Below are positions 13,277 to 25,345 of a stretch of 64,000 nucleotides of DNA, in pieces (the stretch's first letter is position 1; the number at the start of each line of letters is the position of its first letter). The notes under the pieces are model-generated. The model worked only from the letters and a program-made list of their open reading frames with translations. It was not told the DNA's origin and searched no databases. A program made the position numbers and the translations under genes. The stretch is from Trissonchulus latispiculum (Eukaryota; Nematoda; Enoplea; Enoplida; Ironidae): positions 1 to 64,000 of the forward strand of contig JASAND010006958.1 of the NCBI GenBank assembly GCA_030248195.1, written 5' to 3'.

Positions 13277-13645
13277 CACAAGCGCAAAACCTCCTGTCCC
13301 ACTGGACGGGCATAGCATCGCAAGAGGTGATGCATTCTAAACTGGCATTGCTTGAATGCCGACATCTATTGTTTATTTTGACATCCTGTGCAGGTCGACT
13401 AGGAACACAGGCGCTGCCTGTTATAATTTCCTTGCATGGTAACGTTGTAGGAGCAGCTATATCGGAAATAAATGACATAAGCGGCTCCTGGTTGCGACTG
13501 CTAAGTGAATCAACATTACATGTAAATTGCCCCGATAGACGAGAACATCCTTCCGTGCAAGAAAGACCAACTGGTGCCGGAAATGTGTAAACTGTGCCCG
13601 TAACGTCCGCTGCAACGTATCTACACACTATATATACGCCGCTGT
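13277..13645 (-). CDS. Gene 1 exon 4: Cys-rich extracellular domain 2
   Basis: The acceptor is ttttcag and the donor is TGTG/GTAAGT; the exon is 369 nt with phase 1 at both ends. The 123 residues hold about ten cysteines, with landmarks YTF, SCTEGCSRL, FTCN, ECITSC and RRFCACG. The same order (Cys, Y-x-F, C-x3-C, C-N, later Cys, FCxC-G) is seen in exon 2 of this gene, so the two domains are related by duplication. Signal peptide upstream, even phase-1 boundaries and many Cys argue for a disulphide-bonded extracellular module. It weakly recalls WSC-type Cys modules in ending with C-x-C-G, but the spacing does not fit well, so I leave it unnamed. Gene 2 has a clear counterpart at 33155-32785. 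Confidence 0.75.
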
Positions 13646-13814
13646 CTGAAAATAATCATTGAACGGAAATTATAGACACAAATTGTGGATACGAAACTGC
13701 ACTGCATAACGCGTATGCTTAGATGTCACACCAAGTAAAATACTTTACAGCAAAATTTTTACTCGAAGAAACATTATCATTAGTACGTTAAACTAAAGCA
13801 GTAACAGGTGATAA

Positions 13815-14945
13815 AATGATGTAGATATGGGGGTGGAGTTTGTGGCTGTGGAGTTGGAGTTGGGGAGTGGAGTGCGGAGTGTAGCGTTGTGGGTGGAGTT
13901 TGTCCTCGTGGCGGAAATATTGGGGGGGGCGGAGTTTGTGGTTGTGGAGGAGGTCCGGAATCACGGTCAACCCAAGGTCAAATTCCAAAGTTATCCATTT
14001 TCGCTCGAAAAACTTTATCTAGGGGGTTTATTGGTCAGAGATAAAAATGACCTTAGTTTTGTTCTATTTCTTAACCTCCGTGCTGCACATGACCAGATCC
14101 ATGGCTGACCAAAGGTCAAATTTCAAAATTGTCAGTTTTACCAAGGGGTTTTTTGAGGTGGTAGAATTCAAAAGTGAGCTTAAATTTTGGCTAAGATCAG
14201 AGTTTCGTGCTGTAAGTGACCGGAACCACAACTTTCCCTAGGCAAAATTCCAAAGTTGCCCATTTTTTCTATCGGAAAAACGTTTTCTAGGGAGTTTTCC
14301 AGGGTGTAGACTCTAAAAATGATCTCAGAAGTTTGCTAGGATTTAAACACCGGGACAGAGACCATGACTGTCCGTTTTGACTGGGAAAATTTAAGTCCTA
14401 GCTAAATTTTGAGGACGTTTTTAGAATCTACACTCTTGAAAACGCAATAGATAAAGTTTTCCCGATAACAAATTTGCAACTTTGGAATTTTGCATAGGGC
14501 AAGCCGTAGTTACGGTCACTTACAGCATGAAACTTTGATCTTAGCAAAAATTTAAGCTCATTTTTGAATTCTACGAGCAACCCTCTTGCTAAAGTTTTTC
14601 GAACGAAAACTGACAACTTTCAAATTGGACCTTTGGTCGGGCTTAGTTCCGCTCATGTGCAGCACGGAGGTTAAGCAAATAGAACAAAAATAAGGTCATT
14701 TTTGAAATCTCTGACCTCGCAAACCCTCTGATAAAATTTTTCGAGGGAAAATGGCTAACTTAGGAATTTGACCTAGGGTCGACCGTGGTTCCGGTCACCT
14801 TCTCCTCAACCACAAGCTACACTCCCCCCACCTCCACAACCACAACGTCCACCCCCCCCTTCCTAACTCCACAACCACAAAGCCCACCACCCAATATTTC
14901 CTCCCCAAATCTATACCATTTCACCACCACCCATGTCTACTAGCT
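13815..14945. repeat. Long inverted repeat (palindrome) in gene 1 intron 3
   Basis: The left arm (about 13815-14320) and right arm (about 14400-14945) are reverse complements with moderate divergence. Matching blocks include gtggagtttgtg/ccacaaccacaa at the outside, 'cctccgtgctgcacatga' (14079) against its complement near 14650, and 'ccaaagttgcccatttt' (14250) against 14480. The loop is under 100 bases. The corresponding intron of gene 2 is only 214 bases, while this one is 1319, so the palindrome is an insertion. Confidence 0.75.
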
Positions 14946-14964
14946 AACAGTGTGTAGCTGTTAC

Positions 14965-14994
14965 CTGGCGATTGTATATCAGCATGCACTCCAT
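14965..14994 (-). CDS. Gene 1 exon 3: 30-nt microexon
   Basis: A 30-base exon with a strong acceptor (cttttgttgcag) and donor (CAG/GTAACA). It adds ten codons, read in phase 1 as D-GVHADIQSP-D, joining the FCSC end of exon 2 to the SGVYIVC start of exon 4. The same 30-nt exon, with the same flanks and the reading GALSDIQPQ, is found in gene 2 at 33399-33370. Conservation of length, phase and splice signals between paralogues is the main evidence, as the exon is far too short to be found by coding bias. Confidence 0.72.
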
Positions 14995-15413
14995 CTGCAA
15001 CAAAAGTTTTACAAACATAATTATTACTTTCTCACATAAGGACGATGGAAACAAAGTTTGCGTGTATGCAGATCACTTCCTATGCATGCAAGAATTCAAT
15101 GCGTTTGTTGCTCGTGCGTCTCCTTAGCAAACCAAGTCTTTGACCCAGTGCCGGAACGACTTGATTAGGGAAGACCAAGCAAAACTCCATAAGTTAGAAA
15201 TATCTAGCTTTGGTTCAAATGATATTAACTTTTATTGGTTCGCCATAAGACGCCTGGATAAATGAAGTGTTGAGTTTTAATAGCTCAGTTTGGGTCAGCT
15301 GCTATCCCTCCAAGAGTACACCATCATAAGACACTCTTTAGAATTTTATAAAATTGTAAAGAAAAGTGGAAATTTTAATCGGAATCACTAGTGTAAAATA
15401 CTAAGTTGTCAGC

Positions 15414-16243
15414 TCACCTAACATGAGCAGTGCTGAAAATAAAATTTATTTATCCCACTGAAGCGCTAAATTAAATTTTTCAAATATCGACATTTTGTTT
15501 GCAGCAAAAATATCACCGACCAATAGACTTTCAAGGTCGCAGCTTTCAATAATACAAATGGCTGAAAAACTATTTCTGTACATGTGAAGATTGCGAAGTT
15601 GCGAATGCGTCCGGTTACCGAAAATAGGATAACTTTACTCCAAAACGCAGGTTATCCCAGGTTTTTTAGACTGAAGTATAAAGCAATTTTTGCAGAGAAA
15701 AGGAAAGTTATAGGTTCTCAGAGGGCTGCGGTTTATAAGTTATCTTGGAAACTTTTATATATAATCAATTCAAGTCAATTATCTCTATTTTATTAATTTG
15801 CTGCATTAAATTGACACTGATTTGATAGTTTATGAATTTGCGAATATGCTACATCTATCCAGAAGCCTATAACATTCCTTTTCTCTGCACAAATAGCTGT
15901 TTGTTAGTACAAATTAGGATAACGTGTGTTTTGAAGAAAAGTAATATTACCTTCGGTGAGCGGACGCAGTCGCAACTTTGTAGTCTTCACATGTATTAAA
16001 ATTCAGTTGTTTTCATGTTCAATTTTTTCAACAGTTTGTATAATTGAAATTTGAATGGAATTTGAATTTGAATTTGAAAAGTTCAAAATTGTTTGTTTGG
16101 TATAATTTAAACCTGCCCCCTGGTAGTTCTATTCGCTGGTGATACTTTTGTTGCAAATTAAAAGGTGAAAAATAGAAAAACTAAATTAGCGCTTTAATGG
16201 GATAACAACTTTTTTATTCTCACTGCACTGCTCAGGTTAGGTG
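15414..16243. repeat. Foldback-like inverted repeat element in gene 1 intron 2
   Basis: The outer ends share inverted CACCTAAC.TGAGCAGTGC followed by similar AT-rich sequence and 'ttatcccattaaagcgctaa'-like blocks (left about 15463, right about 16190). Inner blocks are also inverted: 'acatgtgaagattgcgaagt' at 15581 against its complement at 15972-15991. Arms are about 350-400 bases and quite diverged. A partial relative of the end lies at about 16955-16975. No coding frame is visible. Target duplication not resolved. Confidence 0.6.
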
Positions 16244-16249
16244 ATCGGA

Positions 16250-17356
16250 CCATTTTACGCTTCAACCAAATTAGACTTAGTATTTTTTGTTAGCAATTCT
16301 AATTCAAATTTTAGCATGGATTCTGCTCGCTGCGTCTGCCGATTCAGCCGTGACTGAGCCTCCGGAACATGCGGTCGTCACTGCTGCAATCCAGTTGATT
16401 AAAGGTATTAGTTCACTGCGTCAGGATGCACCGGATGCAACCTCGGTTGTTGGCACCGCCTTTGGTCCGCCTGCGCCGCGTCTTTACCAAGACATGTCCT
16501 GGTTCCACAGCAGCCGCTGCTCTCAACTGTTATATTGAAAAAACACACTTGACCGGCGCACTAGTGCTCTTGATATCTCCCTGCCGCCGTATTAACAGTC
16601 GATACCTTTGTGCATCCCAGCTACCCTGCAGTAATTCGATGGTCTAGCTATTTCCATGAATACGCTGTCATTCGGTTTCAGTAACATGTCCTGGGGGACT
16701 CAGTAACTCTCAGGATGCATTATGTTTACCCGCGGCGAATGCAACTGCCTAGACTTTTGTCAATGAATGTTTTAGTTTAATTAATCTTTATTCATTTTCG
16801 TTATTTTGAAAACAGTCTAATGTTACAAGCTCAGCCTAGTTAAGTTACAATATGCTTTGTCTAAAAATTCCAGAACAGCTTATACTATTTTTTATAATTT
16901 TGTTTAGTCCAGCTGAATTACTGCTATAGATAACCACCTTCTTATTCACAGCCCTGCCATGTTAGGTGAGCTTACTATTTCACGCTTAAAAGAAATAATT
17001 GAAGTCGGTGAGAAAGTACAAGAAAAGTCACGCTTCAGGAGTGTATATTAGTAATTTTGATTCATATCTCCAACTGTTTTTAATCCGCTCAGCTCCATCT
17101 ATTCCAAATAATCCGTTCCACTCTATAATTTCATTAAATTCGAAAGAGTGACTAATGCTGTCCACTTGATGGCTATCAGTGGACCTAAAAGCAGCTAATA
17201 ACTCAGAACTTGGTTCGCCAGTCGTTATATGGCGATCCAATGAAGCAGTCAAATTTACCGTCCCATCGACACCAAATATTTCAGACTGTCATGCAAAGTT
17301 TTGCCTACTCCTCCTGGATCAAGCATTTCCACTGCTGGATCAAAGATGTGGTTCGC
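16250..17356. other. Gene 1 intron 2, possible extra exon not supported
   Basis: A plus-strand stretch (about 16314-16409) has an acceptor-like tttag, an open frame and a GTATTA donor, but lies on the strand opposite to the gene and has no counterpart in gene 2. A minus-strand open stretch near 17300-17030 contains two FG(V/I)DG words and is preceded by gacag, but it cannot be joined in phase 1 without a stop. Neither is called as a gene. Confidence 0.3.
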
Positions 17357-17359
17357 TAA

Positions 17360-17883
17360 AGCCCGGTTCATACTTGTCTCTGAGTCTCTGTCTTTATGTC
17401 CTTGTCTCTATGTCTCTGTCCTTTTGTCTCTAAGCTGATAGAGACAAGACGTTCATACTTAAAAGCACAAAAGGACAGAGACTCGGTCATGTGACAACTA
17501 ATTCAAATTCCATTGGTCACTAGCTTTAATCAAAACCAAACAAAAACCTTTTCAAATTGACTAATATCTTCTTAATATTGCTGCTCCGTTTACAGCTAAA
17601 CTTATATGTGATGAAAACTGACTTTAAAATTTGATACAAGTGCAGTTACCTTAAAATATCTAACTTAACTGACTGCTCACGTGATATTATTCTATGTTCT
17701 GATTGGCTGTCTCTTAAGGACAGGCAGAAAAGTTGAGCATTGTTCAACTTCGCTTAGAGACACTTAAGGACAGCTTAGAGACAAAAGGACAAAAAGACAG
17801 AGACAGGTATGAACCGTATAGAGACAGAGACATAGAGACAGAGACTAAGAGACAGAGACTCAGAGACAAGTATGAACCGGGCT
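17360..17883. mobile_element. PIF/Harbinger-like MITE 2 in gene 1 intron 2
   Basis: The inverted ends AGCCCGGTTCATACTTGTCT continue into long arrays of gagacagagac words, which face inwards from both ends. TAA flanks both sides (17357-17359 and 17884-17886). No coding frame. The three-base TAA duplication fits PIF/Harbinger. The element is 524 bp and the TIRs match over more than 30 bases, so it is rather young. Confidence 0.78.
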
Positions 17884-18029
17884 TAAGGAGACGCATTTGT
17901 TTGATGCAAAAGCTTTTCCTGGAAAGTTTTGCAACAGGTCATCAAAGCCGACCCTGGCAAGCAGTTCAGGTGATGGTATCCTCTTCTGCAGTGATCTTAG
18001 AAACCCTATGACATCAATCTCTAATCAGT

Positions 18030-18090
18030 TCTAGTGCAAGTTCAAGTACAAGTTAAAGTTGCAGGAACATTATGAAATTGGTCTACTGTA
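18030..18090 (+). mobile_element. Truncated end of the 'acttgca' MITE family
   Basis: The block from 'gtgcaagttcaagt' to 'atgaaattgg' matches the right end of the element at 52286-52877. No left end is nearby, so this is a fragment. Confidence 0.5.
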
Positions 18091-18178
18091 TTACTTTGTT
18101 TAGCATACAAATCTGCCGGCAAACACTTGGACAGTTTCAAATAACCTTCTGTAGTTAAACTTATTAGTTATTAATTAC

Positions 18179-18517
18179 CACAGGAACAGAAATGTCTGTG
18201 TCCACTGTTAGCTTCAAGCAAGCAATCCGGACCTCCAGTTGGAAATTGACAGGCATGATAATTGGGATTGCTGAAAATCCAGCTGGCATACCATGCATAG
18301 GTGGCAGGCTTATCGTTCTCATAGCAAGGCATAAAGTCTGTTTCACTAAACTTGATCATCAGATCCATTACATCGGCTGGAGTTTGATCAGCCAATAACT
18401 GCAGATTGCAGGACAGACTAAACTCGGAGCAGGCAGCAGCACAGGTTTGCGAATATTGGCTGAATAGATACGTATTTCCGTCCATTACCATCAAGTAGTC
18501 TTTGAGACAAATGTCAG
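18179..18517 (-). CDS. Gene 1 exon 2: Cys-rich extracellular domain 1
   Basis: A 339-nt exon with acceptor cttttag and donor TGTG/GTAATT, phase 1 at both ends. Read after exon 1 it starts T-DICLKDYLM and continues through NTYLFSQYSQTC, CSEFSLSCN and HRHFCSCG. The cysteine order matches the exon 4 domain (single Cys, aromatic block, C-x3-C, C-N, later Cys, FC-x-C-G), so the protein contains two copies of one module. The first ~75 codons have no match in gene 2, but the last ~38 do (52054-52170). Extracellular by position after the signal peptide. Family not recognised. Confidence 0.75.
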
Positions 18518-19034
18518 CTAAAAGTACACGCGGTTTGAAAGTAGCATATTCTTAATTCAATAGAAACAATGTATTGGAGAACTGGATTCGTTAAATCCTA
18601 TTTTCAGTCGCAAGCGAGATTTGAAGGTTCTCGTGAAACACTGCGACTCAAGACCAGAACAAATGTTCCTGTGTATGTCTGAGTTGCTGGAATCTGAACA
18701 AGAAGTGTGCTCTTTTCTTTCTTTGCCTGACAGTACCCGTGTCTTTGCTGCAGTCAATAGGGTTTAAGGAAAGTCCTGGTTATGCAGCAAAGCGAAATGA
18801 AATACAAACACTAAGTACTAGGATAATTCACAGTTTCCAAAACTAGCAGAGTAGGTTCGTTGTAATGTATTTAATTTTAGTTGTTTCTGTCAAAGTTAAT
18901 CAAGAGTATATAAATGTTACTCCAGATTTCTGATGTGTCCTTTGTCCTTTAATATATTGATGTCAATCATAAACTAGTGATAATAAGATACGTAATTTAA
19001 CATGTGATACGTCTACTGTGTTGTGTCTGCTTAC

Positions 19035-19113
19035 TTCGGATCACGCAAGTAACTAATGGTATTGCCGATAGAATACTGATTATACTTCTAATAGAATAGA
19101 ATAAGGATTCCAT
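19035..19113 (-). CDS. Gene 1 exon 1: signal peptide
   Basis: Twenty-six codons plus one base, ending at a donor CGAA/GTAAGC. The reading MESLFYSIRS is followed by a hydrophobic core IISILSAIPLVTC, as in a secretory signal peptide. An in-frame ATG lies three codons upstream (19122), so the start could be either; I chose the one that aligns with the start in gene 2. The counterpart at 53520-53439 shares SII.ILSAIP and CVIR at the splice. The sequence upstream shows no clear TATA box. Confidence 0.68.
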
Positions 19114-19219
19114 AATGGACATATCATTGACCGATGAATTCTCTAATGCAATTTCTTGCACTATGCAGTTTTCTAATCACCTATGCTATCGATAAATATA
19201 AACTTCTGAAACAAGAAAC

Positions 19220-20175
19220 ACAATATGCATAACTAATCCTTTTGGTGCTCCTTAACATTCTGAGACCAGTCCCACATTTTAGGTGCAAAGATAAGGCTTT
19301 TGGCTAATATTTTTGCTTTAGCCATTATTCTCTCTGTACATAGATGATACCCAGGATTGGTTGGTATGGGTAGAAAGAGGGTACCAAATGAACAGTTTGC
19401 CTTTACAACCTTTGAGCTATCTCTAGTGGATAAGCCAGTATAAGCCAAACACGATTTTTAGTCTAAAATTGCCCGTTTTCTACAAAATCAGCAGTTTTTT
19501 CAAAATTACTGCCAAATCTTGTGGATATCCTTGGTTTATTTATACTCGATCAATGCACTGTCTCATTGCACATTTTATCAATGCCTATTAGCTGTTATTC
19601 GTTAGTTTAAGCAAATGATTTAACCGAAAACCCTTTTTGGCTAAACTGTGGTTATTTTGTTTCAAACATCGATTTCTCGAAAACTGTCCACTGGATTCGC
19701 GTGACTATTGGCAAGATGAAAATATACACTTTTGCGGAAGAGTGGTTTCTTGGTTTGAGCTAAGACGTCTCCAATTGCGAGAAAACTAATTGCAAATTTA
19801 CTAATCTTCGTGTCACTGCACACTTGACGGATTTTCTAGAGCATTAAGCCATTTTGATCCAAATTCGAAAAATATCCCTCGACCCAATCCTATATCCACT
19901 ATATCCAATAGTCCACCATAACCTGGCTTAAAAATTACGTTTGGCCAATTCCAGTTAGAGAAATCGATGTTCAAAGATTTGTGATCTACATGAAGCCAGT
20001 ATGCCAGATCATTTTCGCTATCTTTTTGCTAATAATTGCTATTTTCATAAGCTCGTGTGAATGAATTAAGTATAAAGCTTAAACTAATGTGTAAAGCACT
20101 GCCAAATTCACAAAATTCCGAAAGTTGTAGCGTTTCAAAACTCACCACTTAGGCATTGCACAAAAACTTTTCCGG
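19220..20175 (-). repeat. Dispersed ~0.9-kb repeat, copy 3 (inverted)
   Basis: The reverse complement carries the same landmarks as the other copies: 'ggaaaagtttttgtgcaatg' at the right, the facing 'atcgat' blocks at about 19672 and 19964, and 'gttaaggagcacc' at the left edge (19240-19253). It lies just upstream of gene 1. Confidence 0.68.
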
Positions 20176-23100
20176 CACTTTTCCGTATCGTTTAACGTAT
20201 TTTGAATGCTAAATATATAGCAAATAAACTCAATGACGTGAAACATCGCTTAACGACCTTACTAGTATTCCAAGTCGTGCTGACAAAACTTCTGTTTAAA
20301 ACTTCTGATTAATCGAGAATGAAAAAATTTATTTTGACCAAAATTCCATAGTTGACCAAAAATTGTTATGCTGAGTTTTTCAATTTTAACTGGTTTTCGA
20401 ATTTTTTAGCCATTATTAATATAAATAGACACAGCCCAGACTAGAACCTGCAAAAAATAAAAAATTTTAAAGTTTTTGACTTTTAGGCTCGAACCAGACT
20501 ACTTTCGGTTAGCGGACAGCCTGCAGCTATATATATCTACTGCGCCGAAAAATCGAGATTTACCAGAAAATGCCGTTTCTTTCTTTTAATGTCACTTATT
20601 CGTGCATATTTGACTGTGGATATCTAACAACTTAAAGTAATCCATAATAGCAATATCTAAACATATTCTAGGCGTGAAGAGTGCCGGGGGGAGTAAAATT
20701 ACGAAAGAGAGGAGTAAAATTACTAAGATAACGTTATTCGTCCCAACCGCAATTTCCATTGTGTCTTTAAACATATATGGAAATAAATATCTCTGCTCCA
20801 CCCGTTTTCGTCCACCCCCAACCAGTTTGTTCCACTATTTTACGATAATAAAATCAACAATTCTCTTGGGTCACTGCTTTGCCTTTGCAATGGCAAACCA
20901 TCAGTTAGCTAAGCACCAATTACGTTGATCGTTAAATAATGAAGGAAATTTGTTTTAAACACAGTTTTCTCAAGCTTCGAGTAATGTGTGTTTTCAAATT
21001 TAGCGAATTGGCCAAAACTATTGCAGGGTCATTTTTACTAGTTTTCCGTTTGAGTCCAGAACAACTGAAATATCGCTTGTTGAATTTTGAGAAATGGCAT
21101 CAATCTGCGTTTTTTGTAGTTTTCTCTTGACATGCTAAGCAGTAACTAAAATGCTGAAAAATGACCCTCGGCAGGATATTCCTGACTCCGCATATGAAAT
21201 TTCAGCTCTGCAACGTAATTTAATCGAAAGTAATCCTTGTTCAAAATTTTATTTTAATTTTTTCAATTGGTGAGTTACCGCCCAACAATGAAAGCTACAT
21301 TTTCTGGGAATATGCAAGTTTTTGGTTATTTAATGCTTTAAGGAGGTCAAATATAAAGGTTGCCATTACAAATTCTTCAGTCTACACCTTTGCGGTAAAC
21401 GATACCACCAACTTAAGAAAAGAGCGCGGAACCCCGGTGAAAGAGCAGTCTGCCAGCATCTTGCAATGTGTTCTGGCCATCTGCTGCGAGTGTACGTGAG
21501 TGCACATCATTGGTTAGCGTAACTCGTGCTGAAGCATCAAAATTTCAATTGTCTAATTCAAATTTTAACATAAACTTAGCTTAGCTTAGCTTAGCTATTC
21601 CCCAAACCAGACATAGCACAGTACCTAGCACCCTGCATATTTTCCTGCGAACGCATGTCAGCCTCATCAATTAGACTATGAAACTGCAGAAAACAATTTC
21701 CATACTTGTTAATCTGTTGTCTCTTCGAAACTTATCTGAAAGTAGTTTGTTGATTATAGCTAAATGAAATTTCTGAAGTGTGTGTTCAGCCTCACACAGT
21801 TATATACTAGAAGAAAAACTCTCGTAGTCCGTCCATGTTCCTTCAATTTGGTTTGGAAAACATTGTGAGTTTCTTAGCAACTCGACATATGATCAAAAGA
21901 ATGAGTCCATTAACCGTAAAAAGTACGAATGAATAACTCCAACGCTGGAAATAAATGTGCCGATAAAGACAAAGCATAAATAAATGAAGGAACAAATAAA
22001 TGCTTTGAACAAAAATGACCGAAGTAGTCGATGGCCGTCTCTTGTTGGTCTCTTGTTGGTCTCTTGTGCCACAGAGGCAGAATCTAGCTTGTGTATTCAT
22101 ATGAACGATTATAGGAATATATAGTTTCGGACAACAAGGCCAGGTCATAGCCATAATGTCGCTGTTCTGTTTTCTTGAACAAACCAGTGATTTCACCTTG
22201 GCCGCTCAGATGACGTCCCTTAGTGCGATTAAACTAGACCCGTGCACTTCTGCTTCGAAGCGAATGCAAAACACGGGTAGACCTCAATTCTAAATAAATT
22301 ATATGGGGAACAAATGGACAAAATGAGACGTTCGCAACAGTATGGCATTGTATAGTTGTAATTTGTAAACGTTAAAGTTATGAATTTTGGACTTATGAAC
22401 TTACTTTTGTATACAACCGAATCTTGGAAACCCCTTAATTGGAAAAAATTCAGCAGCTGTCCCTAAACATCCCGAGAATTTTGAACATGTACCTTTTTGT
22501 TCACCCGAAATAATAGAGCAAACTACAAATATTTGTTTTGGGTTTTACCCCGAACCAAATATAAACTAAAATGTGAAAATTTTATAAACCGAAATGTGAA
22601 AATTTCATAACCAAAATGCCCGAAATTGTTTTCATGACTATTTCGCCAAATTCAGGGAAATGGTTCGAAGAGGACAGTAAAACCTCTAAAAAGGGAGTCA
22701 AAAGCTTTGTGAGGATGAGTTCTACAATCCCGCCTAGGTTCCACCGACTGCCAAAGTTAGTATCCACGTGATATCTACGTCTACTGTGGAGCTTTGTTTT
22801 TGTTTCAATGGACAGATTGTGACGGCTGTCACTGTTTCACGTATTATGTAGGAACTCCACTGGAATTCTGTTGTCAATTTGAGCAAGAGTTGGAACGTGA
22901 AATATGACGTTAATCTAACCATCTGCAGCACGGTATTACTATAGAAATCGTTAATCTACAGTAATCATCGCTGCAGAAAATTTGGTTGAAGCAACATGTT
23001 CTAGGACACAACATTTTCTCAGTTAAATGTTAGTGAAAAGTCAATAACCGTATAACTAAAGCCTATTAAAACTACATGCCAATAAATATATTGTCGGTTG

Positions 23101-23640
23101 AGTTTTTAAATACGGGCATCCTCATACGACACTAAATGACTTAATGTGCTTTAGTGTCTCGGCTTAATTTTATTATCAAACAGAAATAAGCACCAGGCTT
23201 TTTGATACATAACAAATCATACAACTGTTATCAACGGCTTCTACGAACGATTTTCAAGAGACATGAGCTGCTCTGACAAATCTGAAGGCTTGAAATGGCC
23301 CGATTAAACTTGGAGTTTCCATTGACATGTTTTTCTTCAGCTGTGGTACCATGACAAGCTCACTTGACTTTAATGTACAATGATTTATTGCCGGTTGAGA
23401 GAGAAGACTGTTCTAGTTTTGGTCGTTGCTGAACGGCCATTAACCAAATAAGCTCTACTAATCTGCAAAACACAACTGACGTCAATGAATGCAGAGCCTA
23501 GTGTCATAACATTTGTTCAAATTTAGAAGTAAGAGTCCGCAGGAAAAGCTCCAATCTCATATTTAATGGTTAGATCAAATTTACTGAAAGATATTTCGTC
23601 GGTGCTTCTGTAGCGTTTGCTCACACATTCAGGTGTCACT
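20176..23640. other. Intergenic, no supported gene
   Basis: AT-rich sequence with only short, unconserved open frames. Small simple repeats are present: 'cttag' units at about 21577-21597 and three 'ggtctcttgtt' units at about 22037-22070. No splice-bounded open stretch with protein-like composition was seen. Confidence 0.4.
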
Positions 23641-23644
23641 ATAA

Positions 23645-23832
23645 AGGTGCATTCATAGTTCCCGTCGCAAGCAGACGCGCGTAGACGCGCGTCTACGCGC
23701 GTACGTAATCGTCTGCGTGCGTTCGTTAGCATGAATTTGTTACAACTGATTTTAAACGGTTAAAACGGCATGTTACAATCTGAGGCGTTGACGCGCGTCT
23801 ACGCACGTCGACGCGCGACTATGAATGCACCT
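23645..23832. mobile_element. PIF/Harbinger-like MITE 3 with CpG-rich arms
   Basis: 188 bp with inverted ends AGGTGCATTCATAG and a TAA flank on each side (23642-23644, 23833-23835). The arms contain repeated gacgcgcgt words that make the element far richer in CpG than its surroundings. No coding capacity. Confidence 0.78.
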
Positions 23833-24429
23833 TAATACCAAAATATACAGGCTGTGACTGCGCAAACAGTCGAAAAGTCTGTAGAACACGTGACCCGATA
23901 TAACGCTAGTAGTAGGCAGATACGTCTTGCTACTAAGCACTACGGGGACAGTGTGCGCTAGGAAACAGAGAGCAGGCTAGTTCCAATCGACCTCTGATCA
24001 AATCTCATCAACTGGAAGCATGATGTGAATCCTATCCTTTCGAATTGGTCTAATTTCGATGGCCAGAGCACTAGAAAAAAGACAACAAAGTATTCGGAAA
24101 CACTCTGAAACTAAACTAATTGATGGATCACTTGAAGCTCTTCGGAATTTGCAGAACGTTTCCCGCCAAAGATGCCAATTCGTATCGGAATATTTCAAAA
24201 CATTTTTGCTCATTTCGGGATATTGGCAGAATTTTTTGAGAACTTTGCATAGTATTTTGCAACTGTGCTAAGATCTTCGATCTAAACAACTTTCGAAACC
24301 TTCGAGATAGCACAGGAATAGCGGGGGTAAAAGTTTGGGGTTGACTGTTTACTTTTCAGACGTAATTCGAAAGAAGCTGCAAAGTTACGAGACTTTATTG
24401 CCTTCTTTCTCGGTACAACTCTGCGCTTA

Positions 24430-25345
24430 AGGCAGGGTATCCTTTGGTACTGCGCTTTTGTAGTATGTTTTGAAACAGCTTTAACTCGCAATTTTGGTAG
24501 TTGGAAAGAGCTTTATACATCATTTTAAAACTTATAATCAGTACATTCAAAAGAGCTTACGAAAATAGCAATATTATAAAAAAATTAGCAGACACTTTCC
24601 GAAATAAAGCTAAACATAGACCAAAAAATTTTGAATATCGATTTCTCAAAACTGTAGAACAGGCTAAAGGTTCTGTTTCTCCCATAATATGAAGGATATG
24701 TTGGCCGACGGACGTTTTTTTCGGATTTGGCTAAACAGGTCTTAATGCTCCAGAAAATCCGCCAACAGCGCGGTGACACGAAATTTCACAAATCTGCATT
24801 GAGTTTTCTCGCAACTGGAGATGTTTTAGCTCAAACCAAGAAACATGTCCCTCCGCAGAAGTGCGATTTTCGACACTCCGGAATCCGTCGATTAGTTTTT
24901 TGAGAAATCGATGTTCAAAACAAAAAATAGCAGTTTTGCCAAAATAGTTTTTTCTTCTGCCTTTCTGTTTTTCTCCAGCTTTAATCAGCGATATCCAACT
25001 AATAAGTGTCTATAAAATGTGCAATTAGAGTATCTATCTATTAAATAACAATAAACCAAAATTGTTCTTAAAATTTGGAGGGAATTTTGAAACAGCTGAC
25101 TTCCTCGAAAATGGCCATTTTGACCTCCAAGATCGTTCAATGCTGACTTAACCGCTTCCGGTGGCTTGAAGGTTGTAAAAGCAAAACTATTCATTCTCGT
25201 TCCCTCTTTCCAGCCAACAACAACAACCAATCCGATTACCTACTAAGAGTATAGTGCACAAAACCGAAAATTTCGTATCTTTTACTTAACAATGCGGGAC
25301 TGGTCCTACAAAGTTAAAGAGCACCAAACTAATATATTTGGCACG
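24430..25345 (+). repeat. Dispersed ~0.9-kb repeat, copy 4
   Basis: Starts at 'agggtatcctttggtactgc', carries 'atcgatttctcaaaactgta' at about 24637 and the facing block at about 24905, and ends near 'gttaaagagcaccaaactaa' at 25313. Collinear with copies 1 and 2. Confidence 0.7.

Larger units (their letters stand above)
5323..19113 (-). other. Gene model 1: secreted mucin-like protein with two Cys-rich domains
   Basis: Five exons on the minus strand: 19113-19035, 18517-18179, 14994-14965, 13645-13277 and 8864-5323. Lengths are 79, 339, 30, 369 and 3542 nt, total 4359, which divides by three. Every junction is phase 1, and reading across the junctions gives no stop before the last exon. A paralogous gene 30 kb away repeats the same exon order. 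The product would have a signal peptide, two related Cys-rich domains and a long Ser/Thr tract, the usual plan of a secreted or surface mucin. No membrane segment was found at the C-terminus. Function is not known; further exons in the 3.2-kb intron or a longer 3' end cannot be excluded. Confidence 0.7.

Noticed and set aside
13277..13645. WSC domain identity for the Cys-rich module
   Set aside because: Only the terminal C-x-C-G is similar; cysteine spacing and other landmarks do not fit.
16314..16409. Plus-strand candidate exon with acceptor- and donor-like ends
   Set aside because: Opposite to the host gene strand, no neighbours to join, no copy in gene 2.
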